DNA of 64,000 nt from JABDIP01 sp965250245 (lineage in GTDB: Bacteria > Pseudomonadota > Alphaproteobacteria > DSM-16000 > Inquilinaceae). The stretch is taken from NCBI GenBank assembly GCA_965250245.1, contig OZ252296.1, forward strand, positions 4,216,001 to 4,280,000. Direction: 5' to 3'. Below are positions 19,001 to 26,978 of this stretch, one piece after another (position 1 is the stretch's first letter; each line of letters begins with the position of its first letter). A program made the translations under genes and the position numbers. The notes under the pieces were generated by a model. The model did not search any database. It worked only from the letters and a program-made list of their open reading frames with translations, and was not told the origin of the DNA.

Positions 19001-20395
19001 TTAAACAACCGCAAATGCCGGATCCGTCAACCGTCGCGACGGTGAGAACCGTGCCCCGCACACCGGCACCTTACCTGAAATAGTCCGCTGATGCAGTGGG
19101 ACAAATTTTGGCAGGGCGACCAGCCGGTCCGCGTCCCACAAGCCGGGCAGCGACAGGGCCGCGACGGCCGGCAGCCGGGCCGCTGCCAATCCGGCCTCGC
19201 GCAGCGCACTGCGCCCGGTGACGCCGAGGCGCCGGACGTCGATCCCGGCGGGCAGGCCGGCCTCCGGCGCGATGCGAAACCGACCGTCCCAGAGCACCGG
19301 CGCCCGCCGCTGTCCGGCTTTCCCCGGCACGGGCAGCGTCTCGGTGGCTGCCGGCTCACGGCAGATCAACAGCCGTCCGGCGCCGTCGCCGATGACCCGG
19401 CAGCCGCCCAGGGTCCGACCGGCGGCGTCCTCGCCCGATCCGATGGCCGCGTAGAGCCGCTCCAGCCGCTCCAGCCGCGGGGCGTGCCCGCCACCGCCCA
19501 CCACCAGCAGGCAGCGCGCCAGGGCCCTCAGCGCGATATCCTCGGGCGCCTGCAACAGGCGGGTACGGTCGATCTGGAGATAGCCCTCCGGGAAGACGGA
19601 CACAGCACGGCCAAGCCAGTCGGCGGTCGCGGCCTCCAGGGCGGCCCGGGCGCGTCCGGCGCGCCGTGCGGAATCGGCCAGACGCTCCGGCGTCAGCCCC
19701 TCTGTGGCCAGGGCGGCCGAGACCCGGCGCAGGCGGCCGCGCGCGAAGCGTGGCGCGGCATTGCCGGGATCGACGATCCACTCCTGCGCCAGATGCCGGC
19801 AGGTCGCCTCGAGGCGCGATTTGGCATAGCCGAGCACTGGCCGCAGCAGCCGCACCGCACCGGTCTCCCGGATGCCGGCCATGGCCGACAGGCCATCGAT
19901 GCCGCTGCCCTTCGACAGTCGCAGCAAAACCGTCTCCGCTTGGTCGTCGCGGGTGTGGGCCAGCAGCAGATGCAGGATCCCGGCCTTGGCGCAGGCCTCC
20001 TCCAGGAGCCGATAGCGCGCCGACCGCGCCGCCGCCTGGACCGATCCGGCGATCCCGGCACCGGCCTCGCGTCGCCAGGGCAGCACCCGGTGTTCGATCC
20101 CGCGCCCGGTGAGCCAGCCGGAGACCGTTTCGGCTTCCCTGGCGGACTCCTCGCGCAGCCCGTGATCCACGGTCAGCGCCAGGACCGAACCGCCGAGCGC
20201 GCGCGACCAGCGATCCGCCAGCAGGCACAGCGCCATGCTGTCGGGTCCGCCGGACACGGCAACCGCGACTCGCGGCGCCGGCTCGAACGGGCCCAACGCC
20301 GCCATGGTGGCGGCGAAGTCCGTATCGTCGATGGGAGGATCAGCCTCGCCCGACGCTGCGGGCGTCTCGGCGATCGATGTCGGACCCGGTCGCAA
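19001..20395 (-). CDS. tilS: tRNA(Ile)-lysidine synthetase
   Basis: TilS uses ATP and lysine to convert C34 of the CAU-anticodon tRNA-Ile to lysidine, allowing AUA decoding; it is essential. The 464-residue product has the PP-loop SGGPDSMAL at residues 48-56, then LTVDHGLREES and HTRDDQAETVLLRL, both typical of TilS. The C-terminal region is less conserved, as usual. It starts 9 bp after the cpoB stop and precedes ftsH, the standard alphaproteobacterial order. An ATG at 20395 gives a short polar N-terminal extension; a start slightly downstream is possible. Confidence 0.94.
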   Translation of the reverse strand: MRPGPTSIAETPAASGEADPPIDDTDFAATMAALGPFEPAPRVAVAVSGGPDSMALCLLADRWSRALGGSVLALTVDHGLREESAREAETVSGWLTGRGIEHRVLPWRREAGAGIAGSVQAAARSARYRLLEEACAKAGILHLLLAHTRDDQAETVLLRLSKGSGIDGLSAMAGIRETGAVRLLRPVLGYAKSRLEATCRHLAQEWIVDPGNAAPRFARGRLRRVSAALATEGLTPERLADSARRAGRARAALEAATADWLGRAVSVFPEGYLQIDRTRLLQAPEDIALRALARCLLVVGGGGHAPRLERLERLYAAIGSGEDAAGRTLGGCRVIGDGAGRLLICREPAATETLPVPGKAGQRRAPVLWDGRFRIAPEAGLPAGIDVRRLGVTGRSALREAGLAAARLPAVAALSLPGLWDADRLVALPKFVPLHQRTISGKVPVCGARFSPSRRLTDPAFAVV

Positions 20396-20404
20396 GCGCC
20401 GGGG

Positions 20405-21505
20405 TCAGATGCACTGCAGCCGGCTGCGCTCCTGCGTCGCCCGGCGCTTGATGCCGGTCGGCGCATTGGGGAACTCGACGTCGAGCTGGTTCAGGGTCAG
20501 GCAGGCATCGTCGCGATTGCCCGCCGCCGCCAGCGCCATGCCGAGCTTCAGCAGGCTGTCCACCGCCTTGGCACCGTCCGGGAACGACTGGTAGCCCTGG
20601 GCGAAGGCGATGGCCGCATCGTCGTAGCGGCCGCGCACGTAGAAGGTTTCGCCAAGCCAATATTGGGCGTTGCTGGTGAGCGGATGGTCCGGATTGGCAT
20701 CGGCGAACTGCAGCAGCGCCTGTTCGGCCCGGTCGTAATCCCCCTGGGCCAGCAGGCCGTAGGCGTAGTCGTACTGGGTGTTGGCGTCGCCGTCGGGCAG
20801 TTGCACGGCGGTCGGCGCAGCCGCGGCAACCTGCGGTGCCTCGACGGCGGGTTCGGCCGCGGCGGGCTGCGCGACAGGTTCCAGAGCGGCCGCGGGCTGA
20901 GGTTCTGCAGCCAGTTCCAGCTCGGTCAGGGTGCCGGCCTCGGGCGCCGCGGTCAGCTCGGCGCCGGCGGCACCGGCGGCAGCCCCGGTCGTCAGCTGGG
21001 TCGGCCCCTCGGTCGCGGCCGGCGGCACCGCCGCGGCGGCGCTGTCGGACGCCGCATAGGGCACGGCACCCGGCGGCGGCGGCTCACCGCCTTCCAGAAG
21101 CGTGAGCCGGTATTCGATGTCGATCAGGGCGCGGTCCAGCCGGTCGGTGAGCTGCCGCACGCGGAATTGGGACTGCTCCATCTGCCCGGTCAGGTCGCGC
21201 ATCTGCCGCTCGATCTGTGCCAGCCGGACCTCGAACTGCGCCGCATAGCCTTCCGGCAAGGGCGCCACCGTGCCGGATTCCGCGGCTGGGGCCGGTTCAC
21301 CGCGATAGACCTGCAGGTTGAGGGTCTGCACCTCGCGCTCCAGCCGGATCAGGCGGTTGATCAGCGACTCGGTGTCGCTGAGCTGAGCCATCGCCGGCAA
21401 AGGCGACAACACGGCCAGCACCAGGCAGGCCGCGGCAATGCGAAGCGGGTGGGCGATGTGGCCGGTGCGGCCGGGTTTGATGAACTGCACTTTCAGGCCT
21501 GACAT
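20405..21505 (-). CDS. cpoB: Tol-Pal system periplasmic coordinator CpoB (YbgF)
   Basis: CpoB links Tol-Pal to peptidoglycan synthesis during division. The 366-residue product has a signal peptide ending PAMAQ, an N-terminal coiled coil (SLINRLIRLEREVQTLN and later LAQIERQMRDL), a long Ala/Pro/Glu-rich linker and a C-terminal TPR domain starting near DANTQYDYAYGLL. The linker makes it longer than E. coli CpoB. The ATG at 21505 was chosen as the one just before the positively charged signal-peptide region; the frame is open a further 57 bp. It lies between the pal-like genes and tilS. Confidence 0.92.
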   Translation of the reverse strand: MSGLKVQFIKPGRTGHIAHPLRIAAACLVLAVLSPLPAMAQLSDTESLINRLIRLEREVQTLNLQVYRGEPAPAAESGTVAPLPEGYAAQFEVRLAQIERQMRDLTGQMEQSQFRVRQLTDRLDRALIDIEYRLTLLEGGEPPPPGAVPYAASDSAAAAVPPAATEGPTQLTTGAAAGAAGAELTAAPEAGTLTELELAAEPQPAAALEPVAQPAAAEPAVEAPQVAAAAPTAVQLPDGDANTQYDYAYGLLAQGDYDRAEQALLQFADANPDHPLTSNAQYWLGETFYVRGRYDDAAIAFAQGYQSFPDGAKAVDSLLKLGMALAAAGNRDDACLTLNQLDVEFPNAPTGIKRRATQERSRLQCI

Positions 21506-21659
21506 CAGGACATTTCCCCATGGATCGACGCGCAAAACGACGCCCCGGGCGGCGGCGATCACCCTCTACGATGCTTGGGCAAACCGGCGAAATTGTGGCG
21601 CAATGCCTGACTTTCCAGGCGGTTGCGGCGGCGCCGGGCCGCCCGGCCGGGCCGTCCGG

Positions 21660-22181
21660 TCACTCGACGAGCGTGACGCCGCGCCGGTTCTGGGCCCAGG
21701 CGACCTCGTTGGCCGCGGTCGCCACCGGCTGCTCCTTGCCGAAGCTGACGGTGGTCACCCGGCTCGGATCGATCCCGACCGCGACCAGGAAGTTCCGGAC
21801 CGCGTTGGCGCGCCGGTCGCCCAGCGCCAGATTGTACTCCCGGGTGCCGCGCTCATCGGCGTGCCCCTGGATGATGATGGTGCGGGTGGGATAGCGCTGC
21901 AGCCATTCCGCCTGAAGCTCCAGGGTCGCCCTGGCGGCCTCGGTCAGGTCATAGCGGTCGGTGTTGAAGAAGACCCGGTCACCGGCGACGCGGGAGAATT
22001 CCTCCTGCGAGCCTGGCGGCACCGGCAGATTGCCGACTTCCGTCACCTCGCCGCGCGCGCCAAGGGCGATCGGCCCGCCGGCCTCGCTCTCGGACGTGGC
22101 GTCACCGGTCGTCGTACCGGACGTGCCGCACGCCGCGACCAGGCAAACCAGAACCGGGAGCGCTAATCTCTCAAATCGCAT
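21660..22181 (-). CDS. pal: Pal-like outer-membrane lipoprotein 1, with OmpA domain
   Basis: Pal binds peptidoglycan through its OmpA-like domain and TolB/TolA during constriction. This 173-residue copy starts MRFERLALPVLVCLVAACG, so the lipidated Cys is at about residue 17. The OmpA domain contains VFFNTDRYDLTEAAR, IIQGHADERGTREYNLALGDRRA and QNRRGVTLVE. It has a GAGGGGGA ribosome site. It is nearest cpoB and the most divergent of three neighbouring Pal-like genes; its leader differs from the other two. Which of the three is the working Pal cannot be decided from sequence, so the symbol is provisional. Confidence 0.85.
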   Translation of the reverse strand: MRFERLALPVLVCLVAACGTSGTTTGDATSESEAGGPIALGARGEVTEVGNLPVPPGSQEEFSRVAGDRVFFNTDRYDLTEAARATLELQAEWLQRYPTRTIIIQGHADERGTREYNLALGDRRANAVRNFLVAVGIDPSRVTTVSFGKEQPVATAANEVAWAQNRRGVTLVE

Positions 22182-22303
22182 CCTGTCCCCCTCAATCATG
22201 CGAATCGGTCGACGCGACAGCCACCGCAATCCGACCGGTCGGGCCGGCCCGGACATCCCTCCGGCATGTCGCTGCTGACCGGGACGATTGACAGTCATCC
22301 GGG

Positions 22304-22361
22304 CAAAAATAAGACGCCACGCCGGCCATCCCGAGACTTCTCCGGGACGGCAAGCGTGGCG
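22304..22361 (-). terminator. Rho-independent terminator after Pal-like gene 2
   Basis: On the minus strand, CGCCACGC pairs with GCGTGGCG (22361-22354 and 22322-22315), with a smaller CCCG/CGGG hairpin inside the loop. A TTATTTTTG tract follows at 22312-22304. It lies about 50 bp after the stop at 22414, separating this gene from the next Pal-like copy. Confidence 0.65.
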
Positions 22362-22413
22362 CCATTCTCTTCGCGGCCGAGGCCGCAGGCGTTCCCGCCG
22401 GGAGGCTGGGGGC

Positions 22414-22899
22414 CTAGTTGACGACCGTCACGCCGCGACGGTTCTGGGCCCAGGCGGCCTCGGTGGCACCGAGAACGGCCGGCTGCTCCTTGCCGTAGCT
22501 GATCGTGGTCACGCGGCTCGGGCTGACGCCGACGGCGACCAGGTAATTCTTCACCGCGGTGGCCCGCCGCTCGCCGAGCGCCAGGTTGTACTCGCGGGTG
22601 CCGCGCTCGTCGGCATGGCCTTCGACGACCAGGCGCCGGTTCGGGTAACGCTGCAGCCACTGCGCCTGACGCTCCAGCGTCGCGCGGGCGGCCGCCGTCA
22701 GGTCATAGCGGTCATAGCCGAAGAACACGCGGTCGCCGACATTGACGAGGAAGTCCTCGGGCGATCCGGGCGAGACCGTACCGGCGGCGGTTTCGGTACC
22801 GCTGGTCGTGGCACCTTCGTTGCTGACCATGGTCTCATCGGACTCGCAGGCAGCGACAAGCAGAACAGCGGCAAACAAGGAAACGACTTTCAAACGCAT
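22414..22899 (-). CDS. Pal-like outer-membrane lipoprotein 2, with OmpA domain
   Basis: This 161-residue protein has a lipoprotein signal (VVSLFAAVLLVAACE, Cys near 18) and an OmpA domain with VFFGYDRYDLTAAAR, VEGHADERGTREYNLALGERRA and QNRRGVTVVN. It is nearly the same as Pal-like 3, differing mainly in the short post-lipid linker and scattered residues. The two leaders also align for about 100 bp. It has its own promoter-like sequence and terminator, so it appears to be expressed alone rather than in the tol operon. The ATG at 22899 follows an AGGGGGTT ribosome site. Confidence 0.88.
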   Translation of the reverse strand: MRLKVVSLFAAVLLVAACESDETMVSNEGATTSGTETAAGTVSPGSPEDFLVNVGDRVFFGYDRYDLTAAARATLERQAQWLQRYPNRRLVVEGHADERGTREYNLALGERRATAVKNYLVAVGVSPSRVTTISYGKEQPAVLGATEAAWAQNRRGVTVVN

Positions 22900-23046
22900 C
22901 TCAGAAACCCCCTGGCAACACGTTGGTGAGGTCTGGCTTGGAAGCATCCGCCGATCGGGATGAGCGGCGGATTCCGGTAACTCGGTGTTGCGCCTCCCGG
23001 CGCGCGGGACAGCCCCAGAGCGCTACTCCGCCTTTAGATTGGCGCC

Positions 23047-23075
23047 AATATATTGTGGCCACATTATGGAATCAA
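23047..23075 (-). promoter_or_regulatory. Sigma-70-like promoter for Pal-like gene 2
   Basis: On the minus strand TTGATT (23075-23070) and TATATT (23052-23047) are separated by 17 bp. The surrounding 30 bases are AT-rich compared with the region. The predicted 5' leader is about 140 bases. The match is by eye. Confidence 0.55.
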
Positions 23076-23343
23076 GGCTGTCCGAAGCCGATTTCGGCCC
23101 GTCCGGACGCGGTTTGAGCGGCATTTGGTCGCTCGTCCGCCGACCACAACCCTGTTGAATCCGTAATGGCCCGGGCACAACCTCGGCGCCCGAGAAAGTG
23201 ACGAAGGTTCAGTGTCTTGGAGAAGCGCTGCGGTCGCGCGGCCCCGCAAGCGTCGCGCCTGAACGTCTGGTCCGGGTCGCGCGTCCGGTAGGGTCACCGG
23301 CGCGAATGCCCGGCGATTTTGGGGACAGACTGTGGCACGAACG

Positions 23344-23393
23344 CACCGGAGGAGCCGCAGGCGGCCGAATCGGCCGCTTTGGATCCTCCGGTG
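23344..23393 (-). terminator. Two-tier hairpin after Pal-like gene 3, possible terminator
   Basis: The outer 10-bp stem CACCGGAGGA/TCCTCCGGTG (23344-23353 and 23384-23393) encloses an inner 7-bp stem GCGGCCG/CGGCCGC (23361-23377). It lies 26 bp beyond the stop of Pal-like 3. There is no long U tract, so it may be an mRNA-stabilising hairpin rather than a true terminator. Confidence 0.5.
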
Positions 23394-23418
23394 AATTCGT
23401 CGGAAGCGTATCGGAACC

Positions 23419-23904
23419 TTAGTTGACGACCGTCACACCGCGACGGTTCTGGGCCCAGGCGGCCTCGGTGGCACCGAGGACGGCCGGCTGCTCCTTGCCG
23501 TAGCTGATGGTCGTCAGGCGGCTCGGGCTCACGCCCTGGGCCACCAGGTAGCTGCGCACGGTGGCGGCCCGGCGCTCGCCGAGCGCCAGGTTGTACTCGC
23601 GGGTGCCGCGCTCGTCGGCATGGCCCTCGATCACCAGGCGCCGGTTCGGATAGCGCTGCAGCCATTGGGCCTGGCGCTCCAGGGTGGCCCGCGCCGCGCC
23701 GGTCAGGTCATACCGATCGTAGCCGAAGAACACACGGTCTCCGACATTGACCAGGAAGTCCTGGGGCGAACCCGGACGGACGTTTTCACTATCACGCGTC
23801 AGCGCGCTGGAATCACCGCTGACCATGGGATCCTGGCTGCCGCCGCTTTCGCAGGCAGCGACCAGAAGGACGGCGGCAAACAGGGAAACGATCTTCACAC
23901 GCAT
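23419..23904 (-). CDS. Pal-like outer-membrane lipoprotein 3, with OmpA domain
   Basis: This 161-residue copy lies directly after tolB, the standard position of pal. The lipoprotein signal is IVSLFAAVLLVAACE, followed by a Ser-rich linker and an OmpA domain with VFFGYDRYDLTGAAR, IEGHADERGTREYNLALGERRA and QNRRGVTVVN. The ATG at 23904 follows an AGGGGGTT ribosome site. The frame is open much further upstream, but only through tolB antisense-frame sequence. Pal-like 2 is its closest relative, and the similarity includes the leader, indicating a tandem duplication. By position it may be the original Pal. Confidence 0.88.
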   Translation of the reverse strand: MRVKIVSLFAAVLLVAACESGGSQDPMVSGDSSALTRDSENVRPGSPQDFLVNVGDRVFFGYDRYDLTGAARATLERQAQWLQRYPNRRLVIEGHADERGTREYNLALGERRAATVRSYLVAQGVSPSRLTTISYGKEQPAVLGATEAAWAQNRRGVTVVN

Positions 23905-24003
23905 TGTTCTTAACCCCCTACAACTCTTCGGTGAGGTCTGGCATAGAGGCATCCGATTTTCGGGATAATCGGCCGATACCGTTAACTGAGTGTTTACGGC
24001 TTT

Positions 24004-24020
24004 CCGGAGTGTTGCTCCGG
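24004..24020 (-). terminator. Hairpin after tolB
   Basis: CCGGAG and CTCCGG (24004-24009 and 24015-24020) form a 6-bp stem with a 5-base loop, 45 bp after the tolB stop on the minus strand. An A-rich rather than U-rich stretch follows, so termination would be partial at most. It separates tolB from Pal-like gene 3. Confidence 0.4.
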
Positions 24021-24065
24021 AGTCACACCTGTCGTGGGCGATCGGCGCGATGTCTGGGAAACTCC

Positions 24066-25409
24066 TTACGGGATCAGTGGTGACCAGGCCGGGTCCGAGC
24101 CGCCGACCGGCGTCGGGATCGACCATTGATGCTGTCCGGTCAGATCGACGGCGTGCAGCGTGGAGACGCGCGCCGAACCGTCGACACCGGACGGGATTTC
24201 GGAGAAGTAGATCAACACCCGGCCGTTCGGCGCCCAGGTCGGCCCCTCGGCATGGAAGGCGTCGGCCAGCAGCCGCTCGCCGGTGCCGTCGGGGCGCATG
24301 ACGCCGATGTAGAACCGGCTGGACAGGATCTTGGTGAAGGCGATCAGGTCGCCGCGCGGCGACCAGACCGGCGAGCCGTAGCGGCCGTCGCCGAAGCTGA
24401 TCCGCGTCACCTCCGAGCCGTCGGCCCGCATGGTGTAGATCTGCTGCGACCCGCCGCGGTCGGATTCGAACACGATCTGGGTGCCGTCCGGCGAGAAAGA
24501 GCCCGACGTGTCGATGCCGGTGTCGTAGGTCAGCCGGCGCACGTCCCGGGTCCTGAGATCCATGATGTAGATGTCGGAATTGCCGGCCGTCGACAGGCTC
24601 ATGATCACCCGGTTGCCGTCCGGCGTGAAGCGCGGCGCGAAGGTCATGCCGGGGAAGTCGCCCAGCACCTCCTGGCGGCCGGTCTCGATGTTGTAGAGAT
24701 AGACCCGCGGCAGGTCGTTGTAATAGGCGAGATAGGTGATCTCCAGCGCCGTCGGCGAGAAGCGCGGGGTCAGCACCAGGGTGCTGCCATCGGTCAGGAA
24801 GCGGTGGTTCTCGCCGTCCTGGTCCATGATCGCCAGCCGTTTGATGCGGCGATCCAGCGGCCCGGATTCGGCGATATAGACCAGCTGGGTGTCGAAATAG
24901 CCCTCCTCGCCGGTGATCTCCTTGAAGATCGAGTCGGCGATGATGTGGGCCACCCGGCGCCAATTGTCCGGCGTGGTGAAGTAGGCGAGCCCGGCCATCT
25001 GCCGCTCGGAGATTACGTCCCACAGGCGGAACTCGACGCGCAGGCGGCCGTCGGACTGGGTCTGCACCGACCCGCCGACCAGCGCCTCGGCGTTGATGAT
25101 CCGCCATTCCGAATAGTTCGGGCCGTTCTGCAGCGCCTCGGGGCTCTGGATGAAGGCAGCCGGATTGATGGACGTGAACAGGCCGGAACGCTCCAGGTCG
25201 GCGGTGATCACCGACGCCAGATCCTGGGCCACCTGGACCTCGGTCGGCTCGACCCCGTGGAACACGGGCACCGCGATCGGCAGGGGTTCCACCGACGGGT
25301 CGGTGATGTCGACCACGACCTGGGCCGCCGCCCGGACCGGCGACAGCACAAGGGCGGCCGTCAGGACAGCGACCGAAATCGAGAGGATGCCGAACCTCTG
25401 CTGCAACAT
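24066..25409 (-). CDS. tolB: Tol-Pal system beta-propeller protein TolB
   Basis: TolB is a periplasmic protein that shuttles between Pal and TolA during outer-membrane constriction. The 447-residue product has a signal peptide ending RAAAQ, an N-terminal alpha/beta domain (VPVFHG through GSVQTQSDGRLRVEFRLWD), and a six-bladed propeller of TolB-type blades such as PRFSPTALEITYLAY, PRFTPDGNRVIMS and GSFSPDGTQIVFESDR. The ATG at 25409 gives a normal signal peptide; the frame extends 26 codons further upstream without one. It follows tolA by 29 bp. Confidence 0.96.
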   Translation of the reverse strand: MLQQRFGILSISVAVLTAALVLSPVRAAAQVVVDITDPSVEPLPIAVPVFHGVEPTEVQVAQDLASVITADLERSGLFTSINPAAFIQSPEALQNGPNYSEWRIINAEALVGGSVQTQSDGRLRVEFRLWDVISERQMAGLAYFTTPDNWRRVAHIIADSIFKEITGEEGYFDTQLVYIAESGPLDRRIKRLAIMDQDGENHRFLTDGSTLVLTPRFSPTALEITYLAYYNDLPRVYLYNIETGRQEVLGDFPGMTFAPRFTPDGNRVIMSLSTAGNSDIYIMDLRTRDVRRLTYDTGIDTSGSFSPDGTQIVFESDRGGSQQIYTMRADGSEVTRISFGDGRYGSPVWSPRGDLIAFTKILSSRFYIGVMRPDGTGERLLADAFHAEGPTWAPNGRVLIYFSEIPSGVDGSARVSTLHAVDLTGQHQWSIPTPVGGSDPAWSPLIP

Positions 25410-25438
25410 GGACCAACTCCCGCGCTTGTTCGCCGCGC

Positions 25439-26518
25439 TCAAAAGAAAAAGTCTCTCGGGTTGAACACCAGCGTCATATCCCGCCACGTCTCGAACGTCG
25501 TCGACGGCAGCGGCAGGGGCTGACAGGTGGTGTTGCGCACCGCGCGCATCGCCCGGTCGGCGGCCGACCGGAAGACGGCATCGGACTGGTAACGGCCGCT
25601 GTCGATCACCCAGGCATCCGCCACCGTGCCATCCTGGCGCATTTCCACGCCGACCTCGACAATCGTCTCACGCGCGTCGCGGGCGCTGGGATCGATGTTC
25701 CAGCACGGCTTGATGGCCTGGCGCACCGCCTGCTCCAGGGCCGGGGGCAGCCGCGACGGCGCGCCCGAGCGGGTGTTCTCGACCTGACCGGCCGCCAGGC
25801 TGCTGAGCAGCGAGCCGAACGTGCTGGGCTGCTCCTCCGGTTCCGCATCCGCCGCCGCCGGCGGATCAGGGCGGCGCGCCGGCAAGGGCGGGGTCGGCAG
25901 GGCGGCGACCTGGGTGTCCGGCAGGTCTTCCGCCTCGACCGGCTCGGGCGGCACGTCCTCGGCCAGCTGGGTGACCGGCTCCGGATCCTCGGTGATCTCC
26001 GGCGGCTGTTCCGGTTCCGGCTCGGGCTCGGGTTCCGGCTCAGGTTCGGGTTCCGGTTCGGGCTCCGGCTCGGCCTCGGGCTCCGGCTCTGACTCCAGTT
26101 CCGGCTCGGGTTCGGCCAGCGCCACCGGCTCGGGCTCGGGTGGCGGCGGCGGTTCCGGCAGCACCGGTTCCGGCGCAAGCTGGGCTTCCGGCGGCGGCTC
26201 GGGCTCGCGCATGTCCGGCAGTTCCGCGGCCGGCGGCGGCGGTTCCGGCCGCTCGACCGGGGTCGGCGGTATGGCGGCAAGCTCGGTCTCCGGCGGCGGC
26301 GGTGGCTCGTCCGGAATCTCGATCTGCGGCGCCTTGACCAGGGTCGCGGGCTCGGACGGCAGCACGTCCAGCCGGGCCAGATCGTTCTCGCTGATCACCG
26401 TGACCGGGATCGCCGCCGGGATCGGGTCGGACTCACCATTGAAGTGCGGCAGGCCGACGATCATCACGAAGATGACCGCGCTGTGCAGCAGCAACGATAT
26501 GATGAATCCGGTGCGCAT
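25439..26518 (-). CDS. tolA: TolA-like protein with a Glu-Pro-rich spacer
   Basis: By position between tolR and tolB this is TolA, the inner-membrane protein that reaches through the periplasm to TolB/Pal. The 359-residue product has an N-terminal membrane helix (GFIISLLLHSAVIFVMIVG) and a TonB/TolA-like C-terminal domain from about residue 262 (AIKPCWNIDP, VEVGVEMRQDG). The spacer is not the Ala/Lys-rich long helix of E. coli TolA. It is rich in Pro and Glu, with a run of EP repeats near residues 135-172, so it is probably extended, as in TonB. Confidence 0.88.
   Translation of the reverse strand: MRTGFIISLLLHSAVIFVMIVGLPHFNGESDPIPAAIPVTVISENDLARLDVLPSEPATLVKAPQIEIPDEPPPPPETELAAIPPTPVERPEPPPPAAELPDMREPEPPPEAQLAPEPVLPEPPPPPEPEPVALAEPEPELESEPEPEAEPEPEPEPEPEPEPEPEPEPEQPPEITEDPEPVTQLAEDVPPEPVEAEDLPDTQVAALPTPPLPARRPDPPAAADAEPEEQPSTFGSLLSSLAAGQVENTRSGAPSRLPPALEQAVRQAIKPCWNIDPSARDARETIVEVGVEMRQDGTVADAWVIDSGRYQSDAVFRSAADRAMRAVRNTTCQPLPLPSTTFETWRDMTLVFNPRDFFF
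26011..26116. repeat. Short tandem repeat coding for the TolA Glu-Pro run
   Basis: The plus strand reads as variations of GGTTCCGGCTCG in 6-base steps (GGTTCC, GGCTCG, GGCTCC and similar). The coding minus strand gives alternating Glu-Pro. Such low-complexity arrays often change length between strains. Confidence 0.7.
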
Positions 26519-26525
26519 GGCTGCG

Positions 26526-26975
26526 TCAGCCGCCCGTGCCCTGCGGCAGTTCCGCGACCAGCGCCACGCGGGTGAAGCCGGCGGCGTTGACCGACCCCAT
26601 CACCTCCATGATCCGGCCGTATTGGATCGCCCGATCGCCGCGGACATAGATCCGCGCCTCGGGATTGGCGTCGGTGATGGCGATCAGCAGCGGCACCAGA
26701 TTGGCCAGTTCCACGGCGCTCTCCTGGACGAAGACGTCGCCGGTTGAATTGACCGAGATGATCAGCGGATCATCGGGATCGCTGATGTTCTGCGCCTGGG
26801 TCTTGGGCAGGTCCACCGGCACGCCGACGGTCAGCAGCGGCGCCGTCACCATGAAGACGATCAGCAGCACCAGCATGACATCGACGAACGGCGTCACGTT
26901 GATCTCGGCGAGCGGCCGGTAGGCGGCGCGCTTGCTGCGCCCGCGCAATCCCCGGCCTTGTACGACCAGACCCAT
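26526..26975 (-). CDS. tolR: Tol-Pal proton-channel subunit TolR
   Basis: TolR is the ExbD/MotB-like partner of TolQ in the proton-driven motor that energises TolA. The 149-residue product has a short Arg-rich cytosolic start, AEINVTPFVDVMLVLLIVFMV with the proton-path Asp32 at the start of the single membrane helix, and a periplasmic domain ending in a second conserved segment (IYVRGDRAIQYGRIMEVM). Its ATG at 26975 lies 3 bp after the tolQ stop, so translation is probably coupled. Confidence 0.95.
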   Translation of the reverse strand: MGLVVQGRGLRGRSKRAAYRPLAEINVTPFVDVMLVLLIVFMVTAPLLTVGVPVDLPKTQAQNISDPDDPLIISVNSTGDVFVQESAVELANLVPLLIAITDANPEARIYVRGDRAIQYGRIMEVMGSVNAAGFTRVALVAELPQGTGG

Positions 26976-26978
26976 CGG

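Noticed and set aside
23321..23328. A TGGGGACAG-like match to the palindrome unit
   Set aside because: Only about eight bases match and there is no palindrome, so it is likely chance.
23419..25416. A single 665-codon open frame that would fuse a long N-terminal part to Pal-like 3
   Set aside because: The extra part is the shadow of tolB in another frame and has no protein-like features; a good ribosome site and lipoprotein signal begin at 23904.
26011..26116. Possible CRISPR-like repeat array
   Set aside because: It is a coding microsatellite with 6-base steps and no unique spacers.
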